A stretch of DNA of 64,000 nucleotides from JBHEBG01 sp046557915 (lineage in GTDB: Bacteria; Bacteroidota; Bacteroidia; Flavobacteriales; Flavobacteriaceae): contig NZ_JBHEBG010000004.1 in the NCBI RefSeq assembly GCF_046557915.1, positions 124,001 through 188,000 on the forward strand, written 5' to 3'. Below are positions 28,638 to 37,108 of the stretch, in pieces. The notes beneath the pieces are model-generated. The model saw nothing but the letters and a program-made list of their open reading frames with translations, was not told the DNA's origin and did not search any database. Position 1 is the first letter of the stretch, and each line of letters begins with the position of its first letter. The translations under genes and the position numbers were made by a program.

Positions 28638-29738
28638 TTATTTAGTGGTCATGGTTTCTATGGAGATTTCTCCAAATTTATGGGTGAGACTATCATCTTT
28701 ATATAATTCAATTATGGGACTTTGCAGACTATAAGTGGCATGTACATTCTCATTATTATACTCCATGCCCTTTATTTGGACCTTCACCTTAAATACCAGA
28801 AATAGGTTTTTGGTTTCTTCAGTATGTTTTTCTGCTTCCTCGGGGGATATTTTGTAAAGGATTTCCACCCCTTGTGGATGTACCAGTTTTCGTTCGTTGG
28901 AATTGGCCGCCTGCAAATCCATGAATCGAAATAATTTCCCATTGTTCCGAAACGTCTGGGATCTAATCCAGTACCCCTTATTCTCAAAATCGTAAATGCC
29001 CAAGTGTGCCCCAATAACAAAATAACCCTCTTCCACATCATTGGGAAAAAAATTGGTTTTCCATTCTTGCAATTCTTCAAAATTTTCATTTACATAGGAA
29101 GTGAACGCTCCCAGTTGTTTAAATTCACTTGCGCCTTGCCCACCCCAGTATTCTCCGCTGCCCACATTTCGGTGAAAATATAAATCCCTGCCAGGGTCAT
29201 AAGTACAATCTTTTGCTTTGGGATTACAAAAGAAACGGGGCATATCTTTTGCACTGGTCACCGCACTGGCCAGTCTCAGTAAATTGCTTTGTGCGGTAAA
29301 GGAATTTTTTTCTTTTTGGTACATGCTGTTGGAACGTTTGGTAAGCAAGGTTTTGTCCATATCTTCATAAATAGGGGACATATATTTAAATCTTAAAAGT
29401 TCTAAGAGAGCGTGGCGCCCCAACGCAATTTCCCAATTCTTTTTATCGGCTTGTTCATAGGCCGTTTTCGATTTGTGATTTACGTAGCTACCATCTGGCA
29501 ATTTGTAATAATTGTCCTGTTCACCGAACCGCAAAAGCCCCTTATAGGTCTGTAATTTTATCGAAATAAACTTGTCCGATGGTGGCGTAAAGGTCTTAAT
29601 GGCTTTGTAGCTGTTGGCATTCAAGGTTGTTATATCATCAGTTTGCGCATTAAGGAACCATGACGTAAGAAGAATAACAATAAAAACCAATTTTAGATTT
29701 CTAATTTTCAATACCTCGGAATACTTTTCAAAACTCAT
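28638..29738 (-). CDS. Exported paralog family protein, member 3
   Basis: A 366-residue member of the same family, with a hydrophobic N-terminus (about 15-31, ending LNAQ) that probably acts as a signal peptide after a basic leader. The shared blocks are KFISIKLQTYKGLLRFG near 57, PIYEDMDKTL near 118, a Cys pair in RFFCNPKAKDCTY near 159, WGGQGASEF near 184, LQEWKTNFF near 206, YDFENKGYW near 231, and ISPEEAEKH near 286. It ends in YKDDSLTHKFGEIS. It is 13 bases downstream of member 4. The WGG...EF block is shared with members 1 and 4 in varying form. Confidence 0.75.
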   Translation of the reverse strand: MSFEKYSEVLKIRNLKLVFIVILLTSWFLNAQTDDITTLNANSYKAIKTFTPPSDKFISIKLQTYKGLLRFGEQDNYYKLPDGSYVNHKSKTAYEQADKKNWEIALGRHALLELLRFKYMSPIYEDMDKTLLTKRSNSMYQKEKNSFTAQSNLLRLASAVTSAKDMPRFFCNPKAKDCTYDPGRDLYFHRNVGSGEYWGGQGASEFKQLGAFTSYVNENFEELQEWKTNFFPNDVEEGYFVIGAHLGIYDFENKGYWIRSQTFRNNGKLFRFMDLQAANSNERKLVHPQGVEILYKISPEEAEKHTEETKNLFLVFKVKVQIKGMEYNNENVHATYSLQSPIIELYKDDSLTHKFGEISIETMTTK

Positions 29739-29751
29739 ATGATGTTTTTTA

Positions 29752-30804
29752 TCAATTAGGTGGGATGCTTAGCTGATTCAGGGAAATTTCATCCAATTTC
29801 TTGATAAGACCTGCATCTTCATAGATTTCCATGATATTGTTTAGGTGATGGAAATTAAATTTTAATACCGGATCCCTGCCTTGGGTATCTACAATATCCT
29901 GGTATATCGTTTTTATTTTTCTTACAACATATACTCTTTTTGTATTCTGTTCCAAAAGTTGCTCGGCCTTGGCTGGAGGAATCTTCAAAAATGCGGACAA
30001 GGATTTTACGCTTCCTGGGTGTTTAGTCTTCGTAAGATTCAAGATATTATGTTCAACCGGACTTTTCGCCTCAAGTGTGGCAAAATGTTGAGTACCGAAT
30101 TTTGGACCCATTGTAGGCTGTATGTTGATCCAATGCCCCTGCTTGTCAAAATCATACGACCCCAAGTGCGTTACAGTAACCAAATAGCCCTCTATACTAT
30201 TCTCCGTAAAAAAAGTCTTGCTCCAAGTTCTTAGTTGTTGTAGATGTTCCTTCACAAAATTTTGGTAGCCTCTTTGTCGTTCAAATTCATTGGCACCTCC
30301 GTAAGCAGCATCGAACACTTCGGTAGAGCACAGTTTGTGGACCAATTTTCTAAGATGGGTTTGTGCTACATATGAACGCATGTCTTTTCCCTCTTTATTT
30401 TGATAGTCGGGCTTGCTGATCCGATCTTTGTCCATATCGTCATATAGGGATTTCATATATTTCATTCGGATCAATTCTGTCATGTTTCCATATCCTTTAT
30501 ATAAAAGCTGCACCTTTTTCCTTGTAGCGGGGTCTTGCCTTACTTTTTTTGAATACGGTCTTCTACCATATTTACTTTTTACGGCCGGTGATACTTGTAG
30601 ATATCTATCAATTTCTCCAAAGCGTGGCAACCCTTTATGACTTTGAATATGGATATCCTCGAAAGATGTGGCTGGGGCTTTGTAGATAATGATATCGCTA
30701 TTATCCAATTCAATGGGATCTGTACCATCCTGGGCAAAAGCACTGGTGCCAAATAGGAAATGAAGTAGTAGTGCAAATGACACTTTTATGAGTTTGCTGA
30801 GCAT
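29752..30804 (-). CDS. Exported paralog family protein, member 4
   Basis: A 350-residue member, with a signal peptide (about 1-24, SAFAQ). It shares SFEDIHIQSHKGLPRFG near 47, LYDDMDKDRI near 122, LRTWSKTFF near 192, YDFDKQGHW near 213, IPPAKAEQLL near 272, and the terminal YEDAGLIKKLDEIS. Unlike members 1-3 it lacks the paired-Cys loop after the AQ..L block, where a short Gly/Ala segment replaces it. It is the first of the four, 44 bases after the small exported protein that opens the operon. No function can be assigned. Confidence 0.75.
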   Translation of the reverse strand: MLSKLIKVSFALLLHFLFGTSAFAQDGTDPIELDNSDIIIYKAPATSFEDIHIQSHKGLPRFGEIDRYLQVSPAVKSKYGRRPYSKKVRQDPATRKKVQLLYKGYGNMTELIRMKYMKSLYDDMDKDRISKPDYQNKEGKDMRSYVAQTHLRKLVHKLCSTEVFDAAYGGANEFERQRGYQNFVKEHLQQLRTWSKTFFTENSIEGYLVTVTHLGSYDFDKQGHWINIQPTMGPKFGTQHFATLEAKSPVEHNILNLTKTKHPGSVKSLSAFLKIPPAKAEQLLEQNTKRVYVVRKIKTIYQDIVDTQGRDPVLKFNFHHLNNIMEIYEDAGLIKKLDEISLNQLSIPPN

Positions 30805-30848
30805 TGTAATTTGTTTTTTTATAAAAGGGAAGCCTGTTTTGTATAAAT

Positions 30849-31373
30849 TTAATCCGCTAGTTGCGCCGCTGCAAGTTCTAACACCATGCTCTTATCATCT
30901 ATCTGTAGCATCTTAAAAGCATTTCTAACATTTTTAGGAACCCCATCCCACAGTGTGTCGGCATTTTCTTTGCAGACCACATTGATCGAGGCTTTGCCAT
31001 TGCTAAAATTTTTCGAGGCTTTTTTTACGCCTTTTGCATTGGAAATATGGGTATAGAGGTTGTTTAAGCGCTCATCGTCATAGGTAACCTCTTTAATGTC
31101 TATTTTGATAGCGCCTTTAGATTTTTTATTTGCCTTCCCTTTACCCGACCCAAATAACGAACCTATAGTCTTTAGGGTTTCCTTAGAGTTTTCAACGGTA
31201 TTTTTAATGGCAGTGTTTGTATTGTTGGTTGTTTCATTGACCTCTTCGGCTTTTTTATCTACTTGGTCTACCTCCTTAATGACTTTTGGCTCTTCCGTTT
31301 TTTTTTGCTGTGCATTCACTGTGCAAAAAGTAAGAAGTGTCAAAAGCAAAGTATATTTCCTTAGGGTTTTCAT
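30849..31373 (-). CDS. Small exported protein opening the paralog operon
   Basis: A 174-residue protein with a signal peptide (about 1-21, VNAQ). It continues with a charged, Lys/Glu/Thr/Asn-rich probably coiled or disordered stretch (about 22-75) and a Gly/Lys linker, then a compact C-terminal domain (about 85-170). That domain looks alpha/beta, with the single internal Cys in INVVCKENAD. It is divergent from the sensor kinase gene and lies ahead of the four paralogs on the same strand, so it is probably the first gene of their message. I do not recognise the family. Confidence 0.7.
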   Translation of the reverse strand: MKTLRKYTLLLTLLTFCTVNAQQKKTEEPKVIKEVDQVDKKAEEVNETTNNTNTAIKNTVENSKETLKTIGSLFGSGKGKANKKSKGAIKIDIKEVTYDDERLNNLYTHISNAKGVKKASKNFSNGKASINVVCKENADTLWDGVPKNVRNAFKMLQIDDKSMVLELAAAQLAD

Positions 31374-31584
31374 TTTAACTGTTTTAGTACTTATTTTTCT
31401 TAAAAAAGAAAGGTAAGTCTAATCATTGGTCCGTACCATGGCTATTTATTGAACGTATTGTTTTTATATTTTCCTGTAGGGTATTGTTACATAAGTGTTT
31501 TTAAAAAAGGCTTGATGGTTGTCTTCACATGCTGCTGTTTTTTTTATTTCCTCCATATAATGGGGCATGAGCACTAAAAACTAT

Positions 31585-31592
31585 TAAATTTG
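31585..31592 (+). promoter_or_regulatory. Promoter -7 box for the TPR sensor kinase
   Basis: TAAATTTG matches TAnnTTTG fully. The predicted +1 near 31596 leaves a leader of about 15 nt before the ATG at 31611. It also argues against the TTG at 31590 as the start, since that codon lies inside the box. Confidence 0.5.
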
Positions 31593-31610
31593 AGATTTAA
31601 TCAGCCCTTT

Positions 31611-33407
31611 ATGCCAAACCAAGCCAAGAACGCCACATTCCTAATTCTTTTCCTATTATCCTCACTAACAGTGTTTTCCCAAGAACGTGTCTTGGATTCG
31701 CTTTTAGAGCAGTTAAATGTACATACCAAAAGGGACTCGGTACGGGTGGGCCTTTTGGTCAATACAGCATGGAATATGACCCATACCGACCCAGAGGGAG
31801 CTTTTGTATATGTAGATGAGGCCTTGGTTATTTCTTCTGATCTGACCTGGCCCAAGGGAATGGCAAGCGCATTAAGGCAAAAAGGAAATTTACATTACGT
31901 AATGGCCAATAACTTGGGCGCCATGGATGCTTTTCAGGAAGGTTTAAAGATAGCACAAGCGGCAGACGAGAAAATACTTGAGGCGAGCCTTTATGGAAAT
32001 CTGGGCAATATCCATGCGGATATGAAACAAAATGAAAAGGCCCTGGAAAATTATAATGCGTACCTCTCCACTGCTGAAGAATTAGATCAAAAACCCGATC
32101 AGGTTAGGGCATTGACCAATATTGGTGTTGTTTACAATGATATGGGCCGATACGACAAAGGAATACTCCACTTGCAGAAAGCCCTGGACATTGCCAAGGA
32201 GGAAAAAAACAATTATTTTATAGCGGCCATTATCAACAATATAGGTATCGCATATAAGGACAAAAAGGAATATGAAACTTCCCTATCGTATTATCAGCAG
32301 GCGGCCGATCTGGCGAGATCGATTGAAAACAAGTATATAGAAGCTTCGGCCCTGAACAGTATCGGAAAAGTGAACATTTTATTGGAGAATTATGAAGTGG
32401 CCCGGGAAAAAGGTAATGAAGCCCTAAAATTGGCAAAGGAAATGGATGCAGTGGAATGGCAGGCAGATGCATGGCAGGTACTAAGTACTTCTAACGAGCA
32501 ACTTGGCAATACCGATGCGGCCCTTAGGGCATATAAAAATCATATACAATTCAGGGATAGTGTTTTGGGCGAAGAGAAAAAGGCAGCGCTTATCCGTAAG
32601 GAAATGCAATTTAAACTAGAGAAACAAGAGACCGAGGCAAATGCAGAGATAAAACAACAACGACTTATTAAAAATGGTGCCATAATTGGCGGTATTGCCT
32701 TATTGTTGATTTCTATTGTTGGGTATGTTTTTTACAAAAGACGTAGGGATGCCTTGGATCAAAAAAAGATTGCGGAATTCCATGCCAAAGTAGCGGAAAC
32801 GGAATTGAAGGCTTTACGATCGCAAATGAATCCACACTTTATTTTTAATGCCCTAAATTCCATTAGTGATTATATGGCCAAAAATGATGTGACCACCGCC
32901 AATGCATATTTGCTGAAATTTTCTAAGCTCACCAGGGCCATATTGGAAAATTCGGAGAAGAAGTGGATCAATCTTAAGGAAGATTTGGAATTGACAGAAT
33001 TGTATATTCAAATCGAGACCCTACGTTTAACCAATAAACTATCGCATACGATTACGGTTGCCAAAGATATCGATGTGGAAAATACTTTGGTACCTCCTAT
33101 GTTGTTACAGCCATTCATCGAAAATAGTATTTGGCACGGCATTGCCAAAAAGGATAATATGGGGCATATAGATATTACTATTAAAAAAGAAGATGATATG
33201 GTGGTATGTACAGTAGATGATGATGGGGTAGGTCGCAAAAGAAAGTTAGACGTTAAACCAAATCATTCCTCAATGGGAATTAAAATCACCGAAAATAGGT
33301 TGGATATTATAAACCAGCTAAAAAAGGCAAAGGGAAGTGTAGCCATGTTCGATAAAAAACAGGGATTGCGTGTGGAACTTAAATTACCTTTGGAATTACG
33401 CTTTTAA
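31611..33407 (+). CDS. TPR-containing LytS-type sensor histidine kinase
   Basis: A 598-residue membrane sensor. A signal-like N-terminus (to FSQ) is followed by about six tetratricopeptide repeats facing the periplasm (about 50-320), a coiled coil, one membrane helix (about 356-376) and a cytoplasmic kinase. The phospho-accepting His lies in SQMNPHFIFNALNS (about His409), the signature of the His_kinase/LytS-YehU class, followed by the HATPase with DDDGVGRKR and GIKITENRL. The start is the ATG at 31611 rather than TTG 31590. It is 9 bases ahead of its LytTR partner and divergent from the exported paralog operon, a likely target. Confidence 0.92.
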   Translation: MPNQAKNATFLILFLLSSLTVFSQERVLDSLLEQLNVHTKRDSVRVGLLVNTAWNMTHTDPEGAFVYVDEALVISSDLTWPKGMASALRQKGNLHYVMANNLGAMDAFQEGLKIAQAADEKILEASLYGNLGNIHADMKQNEKALENYNAYLSTAEELDQKPDQVRALTNIGVVYNDMGRYDKGILHLQKALDIAKEEKNNYFIAAIINNIGIAYKDKKEYETSLSYYQQAADLARSIENKYIEASALNSIGKVNILLENYEVAREKGNEALKLAKEMDAVEWQADAWQVLSTSNEQLGNTDAALRAYKNHIQFRDSVLGEEKKAALIRKEMQFKLEKQETEANAEIKQQRLIKNGAIIGGIALLLISIVGYVFYKRRRDALDQKKIAEFHAKVAETELKALRSQMNPHFIFNALNSISDYMAKNDVTTANAYLLKFSKLTRAILENSEKKWINLKEDLELTELYIQIETLRLTNKLSHTITVAKDIDVENTLVPPMLLQPFIENSIWHGIAKKDNMGHIDITIKKEDDMVVCTVDDDGVGRKRKLDVKPNHSSMGIKITENRLDIINQLKKAKGSVAMFDKKQGLRVELKLPLELRF

Positions 33408-33416
33408 GAAAAAACT

Positions 33417-34163
33417 ATGTTGAAGGCCATTATTGTAGATGATGAACAGCATTGTATAGACCGCATAATGCAATTGCTTAGCGGGTATCAGGAAACTCTT
33501 ACCCTTGCGGGTAGTGGTAATACGGTGTCCGAAGCCTTGAAGCTTATTAATTCTGAAAGACCCGATGTGGTTTTTCTGGATGTACATTTGAACGATGAGA
33601 CAGGATTTGATCTACTCCGTAAACTAATAAGCATTGATTTTGAAATTGTATTCACCACGGCCTATGACAAATATGCAGTTGAAGCTTTTCGGTTTTCAGC
33701 GCTCGACTACTTGTTAAAACCCGTAGATGCCATAGAATTTGAAGAAACCATAACCCGCATTAGGGAGAAAACAGGGCTAAAGGATACAACAAAAAAAATT
33801 GAAGCCCTCTTCCATAATTTTGAACATAAAGTCAAGAGATCAAAGAAAATTATTGTTCCAACCTTGGATGGACTTATACTTCTTACCACTAATGATATAA
33901 TAAGGTGCCAGTCCGATGGCAATTATACCAATATTTTCCATGTAGGCGATAAAAAAATAACCGCGACCAAAACACTGAAACATTTTGAAGAACTCCTTGG
34001 GGAGGATTATTTTTTTAGAATCCATAAATCCCATTTTATCAATATGGCTTTTGTAGAAAAATACCTGAAGGGCAAAGGCGGCTACGTGCTTATGGCCGAT
34101 GGCTCACATATTGAGGTGGCTGTAAGGCGAAAAGAAGAGTTCCTTAAAAAACTAAAAGAATAG
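33417..34163 (+). CDS. LytTR family response regulator
   Basis: A 248-residue transcription regulator: a receiver domain (1-120) with the phospho-acceptor Asp55 in VVFLDVHLN and the conserved Lys in YLLKPVDA, joined to a LytTR DNA-binding domain (about 145-245; RIHKSHFINMAFVEKY). It is encoded just after the TPR kinase that presumably phosphorylates it. LytTR proteins bind pairs of short direct repeats; I could not place such repeats with confidence in the 31374-31584 promoter region. The neighbouring paralog operon is an inferred target only. Confidence 0.93.
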   Translation: MLKAIIVDDEQHCIDRIMQLLSGYQETLTLAGSGNTVSEALKLINSERPDVVFLDVHLNDETGFDLLRKLISIDFEIVFTTAYDKYAVEAFRFSALDYLLKPVDAIEFEETITRIREKTGLKDTTKKIEALFHNFEHKVKRSKKIIVPTLDGLILLTTNDIIRCQSDGNYTNIFHVGDKKITATKTLKHFEELLGEDYFFRIHKSHFINMAFVEKYLKGKGGYVLMADGSHIEVAVRRKEEFLKKLKE

Positions 34164-34187
34164 CGGTTAAATCCGATTTACCGCCTA

Positions 34188-35054
34188 TTAGACATCGCAG
34201 ATCAAAAAGGCTGTTTTTAAGGCTTCAATTTTATCATCCGAAGTAGGAATAAACTCCTGCGCCAAATGTCCTTTAAATCCGGTAGCAATTATGGCTCTTA
34301 CAATAGCAGGATAACGGAGTTCCTGATCTTCTCCGATTTCGTGCCTGCCAGGCACGCCGGCGGTATGGTAATGCCCAAAATATTGATGATTGTCCCGTAT
34401 GGTACGGATAATATCGCCCTCCTGTATTTGCATATGGTAAATATCATACAACAGTTTAAAATTCTCGGAGCCAAGTTTTTTGCATAGGTCAACCCCCCAA
34501 GCCGAGCTATCGCACATATAATCCGGATGGTCTATTTGGTTAAACAGCTCCATTTGGATTACAACACCATGTTTTTCCGCTAGGGGCATAATCTTTTTTA
34601 GTCCAGCCACACAATTGTCTAGTCCTACGGCATCATCCATACCCCTTCGGTTTCCACTAAAACAAATTAGGTTGGTATACCCAGCTTCGGCTACCTGTGG
34701 AATTATTTCGGTATAGTTTTTTATCAGAATAGCATGATATTGCGGATCGTTCCAACCCTCTGTTAGGCTAATTTCGGCACCGTTGCACATAGAACAATGA
34801 ATATCGTATTTCTTTAGCAACGGCCAATCTTTAGGACCAATAAGGTCTATTGCCTTAATACCCAGTTCATTCAACGTATTTAGGAATTGCTCTAACGGAA
34901 TGTCCGCAAAACACCACTGACAAACGCTGTGTTTGATATTGTTTTTAAGCTTAAACCCCATTTCTTCCTTTTTTTCTGCAGCCATGGCCCTATTGCCTGC
35001 CACTACACCCATGGAGGCTGCTACCGAAGTACCTATAAATGTTCTGCGTTTCAT
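34188..35054 (-). CDS. Tat-exported TIM-barrel protein, hydroxypyruvate-isomerase-like
   Basis: A 288-residue sugar-phosphate-isomerase/epimerase superfamily (AP endonuclease 2 fold) protein. The N-terminus carries a twin-arginine signal (MKRRTFIGTS...ANNA-type cleavage after AMAAE). The barrel contains the usual metal ligands in QMELFN (Glu), LYDIYHMQIQEGD (Asp, His) and QEFIP (Glu). The layout is that of the Hyi/IolE-like hydroxypyruvate isomerase group, which in Bacteroidota is often periplasmic. The substrate is uncertain. It is convergent with the LytTR gene, 24 bases apart. Confidence 0.82.
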   Translation of the reverse strand: MKRRTFIGTSVAASMGVVAGNRAMAAEKKEEMGFKLKNNIKHSVCQWCFADIPLEQFLNTLNELGIKAIDLIGPKDWPLLKKYDIHCSMCNGAEISLTEGWNDPQYHAILIKNYTEIIPQVAEAGYTNLICFSGNRRGMDDAVGLDNCVAGLKKIMPLAEKHGVVIQMELFNQIDHPDYMCDSSAWGVDLCKKLGSENFKLLYDIYHMQIQEGDIIRTIRDNHQYFGHYHTAGVPGRHEIGEDQELRYPAIVRAIIATGFKGHLAQEFIPTSDDKIEALKTAFLICDV

Positions 35055-35103
35055 CTTTTATCATTTTTATGCCGCTTAAAGATAATTTTTTTTAGATTTA
35101 AAA

Positions 35104-35346
35104 ATGGATATAAAACCAGATAACGATAGATTACTAGAATTGGTCCACTACAAAATGCCCTATGGTAAGTTTAAAGGTAAGTATTTGATAGATTTGCCCG
35201 AAGCGTATCTGGTTTGGTTTCAACGAAAAGGTTTTCCCCAAGGCAAACTGGGGAATCTCTTAAGAAGTACCCTGGAGATTAAAACGAATGGGTTAGAATC
35301 TCTTATTCGCAAAATCCGTAACGATTTTCCACCGGACAGACACTGA
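35104..35346 (+). CDS. DUF3820 family small protein
   Basis: An 80-residue cytoplasmic protein with the DUF3820 signature MPYGKFKGKYLIDLPEAYL (residues about 19-37), followed by a WF..KGFP.GKLG block. The family is widespread and has been linked to putative quorum-regulated factors, but its function is unknown. It is divergent from the isomerase-like gene and 50 bases ahead of pyrG, from which it is separated by a promoter box. Confidence 0.85.
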   Translation: MDIKPDNDRLLELVHYKMPYGKFKGKYLIDLPEAYLVWFQRKGFPQGKLGNLLRSTLEIKTNGLESLIRKIRNDFPPDRH

Positions 35347-35364
35347 TTAGTTACACAAAATTTG

Positions 35365-35372
35365 TAACTTTA
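35365..35372 (+). promoter_or_regulatory. Promoter -7 box for pyrG
   Basis: TAACTTTA, one base from TAnnTTTG, gives a predicted +1 near 35376 and a 21-nt leader. It overlaps the right arm of a small inverted repeat GTTACA/TGTAAC (35350-35368) that could bind a protein. Confidence 0.4.
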
Positions 35373-35396
35373 CGCCCCGTAACACAGAATTCGATC

Positions 35397-37034
35397 ATGT
35401 CGCAGACCAAGTATATTTTCGTTACGGGAGGTGTAACTTCTTCCTTAGGAAAAGGAATTATTGCCGCTTCGCTGGCTAAGCTCTTACAAGCCCGCGGTTA
35501 TAGGACTACCATTCAAAAATTAGACCCCTATATTAACGTAGATCCCGGTACATTAAACCCTTATGAGCACGGGGAATGTTATGTTACCGATGATGGTGCG
35601 GAAACCGATTTGGACCTTGGACATTACGAGCGTTTTTTAAACGTACGCACTTCACAGGCGAACAATGTTACCACTGGAAGAATTTACCAAAGCGTTATCG
35701 AAAAAGAGCGTAGGGGAGAATTCTTGGGAAAGACCGTACAAGTAGTTCCGCATATAACCAACGAAATTAAGGAGCGCGTTCAGCTTTTGGGCAATAGTGG
35801 GGAATATGATATCGTAGTTACGGAAATAGGAGGTACGGTAGGTGATATAGAGTCGCTTCCCTATATTGAAGCTGTGAGGCAATTGCTCTGGGAGCTGGGG
35901 GATAACAATGGAATTGTAATCCACCTTACTTTGGTGCCTTATCTATCTGCAGCAGGTGAATTAAAGACCAAACCTACCCAACACTCCGTAAAAACGCTCA
36001 TGGAAAGCGGTATTAAAGCCGATATCTTAGTGTGCCGAACAGAGCATGATATATCCGATGAAAAGAAACAGAAATTGGCCTTGTTCTGTAATGTAAAAAG
36101 GGAAGCGGTAATACAATCCATTGATGCCTCTACTATCTATGACGTTCCCCTAATGATGCAAGAAGAAGGTCTGGACAAAGTGGCGCTTCAAAAATTGGCG
36201 CTTCCTGATGATAAGCGACCAGATCTTGAACAGTGGAAGGAATTTTTGGATCGTCATAAACACCCTAAAAATGAGGTAACCATTGGCCTTATTGGCAAAT
36301 ACGTGGAGCTTCAAGATTCTTATAAATCTATTTTGGAGTCTTTTATCCATGCAGGTGCCATGAACGAGGTTAAGGTAAATGTAAGATTTATCCATTCAGA
36401 ACATATTACTAGAGGCGATTTTGAAAAGAAAATGAAAGGGTTAGACGGTATTCTGGTGGCTCCCGGTTTTGGCAAACGAGGAATAGAAGGTAAGATAAAG
36501 GCCGTTAGGTATGCCAGGGAAAACAGAGTTCCTTTTTTGGGCATCTGTCTGGGAATGCAGATGGCTGTTATAGAGTTTGCAAGAAATGTGTTGGGATTGT
36601 CCGATGCCAATTCTACCGAGATGAAGGCCAATGCGGCTTCTCCTGTCATTAACCTTATGGAGGAACAGAAATCCATTACCAATAAAGGAGGTACAATGCG
36701 ATTAGGAGCTTGGGATTGTGAGCTTGTAGATGGTAGTCTTGTTAAAGAAGTATACCGGGGAGAATCCTCAATTTCAGAGAGACATCGCCATCGTTACGAA
36801 TTTAATAACGACTATAAGGAACAATTTGAGAAAGCTGGGCTCATAGCTTCAGGGATAAATAGGGAGACCGGATTGGTAGAAATTGTGGAAATTCCTTCCC
36901 ATCCTTGGTTTGTAGGGGTACAATACCACCCCGAATATAAAAGTACCGTGGCCAGCCCGCATCCGGTTTTTGTAGGTTTTGTAAAAGCGGTACTGGCCTA
37001 TAAAAAACAACAAACTAATGCCAGTTTGGCATAA
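35397..37034 (+). CDS. pyrG: CTP synthase (glutamine-hydrolysing)
   Basis: Makes CTP from UTP, ATP and glutamine. The 545 residues show the N-terminal synthetase domain (KYIFVTGGVTSSLGKGI; DPYINVDPGTLNPYEHGE) and the C-terminal class I amidotransferase domain with the catalytic Cys in FLGICLGMQ near residue 380 and the His/Glu pair in QYHPEY near 515. Length and motifs are fully standard. The ATG at 35397 fits a short leader from a TAACTTTA box. It is followed by yidC on the same strand after 74 bases. Confidence 0.97.
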   Translation: MSQTKYIFVTGGVTSSLGKGIIAASLAKLLQARGYRTTIQKLDPYINVDPGTLNPYEHGECYVTDDGAETDLDLGHYERFLNVRTSQANNVTTGRIYQSVIEKERRGEFLGKTVQVVPHITNEIKERVQLLGNSGEYDIVVTEIGGTVGDIESLPYIEAVRQLLWELGDNNGIVIHLTLVPYLSAAGELKTKPTQHSVKTLMESGIKADILVCRTEHDISDEKKQKLALFCNVKREAVIQSIDASTIYDVPLMMQEEGLDKVALQKLALPDDKRPDLEQWKEFLDRHKHPKNEVTIGLIGKYVELQDSYKSILESFIHAGAMNEVKVNVRFIHSEHITRGDFEKKMKGLDGILVAPGFGKRGIEGKIKAVRYARENRVPFLGICLGMQMAVIEFARNVLGLSDANSTEMKANAASPVINLMEEQKSITNKGGTMRLGAWDCELVDGSLVKEVYRGESSISERHRHRYEFNNDYKEQFEKAGLIASGINRETGLVEIVEIPSHPWFVGVQYHPEYKSTVASPHPVFVGFVKAVLAYKKQQTNASLA

Positions 37035-37108
37035 ACTGAGCATTTGGCCATATATTTGCTTGTTTTAAAAATTAAACTACGCTATAGTATATTAACCAGC
37101 ACATCCTG

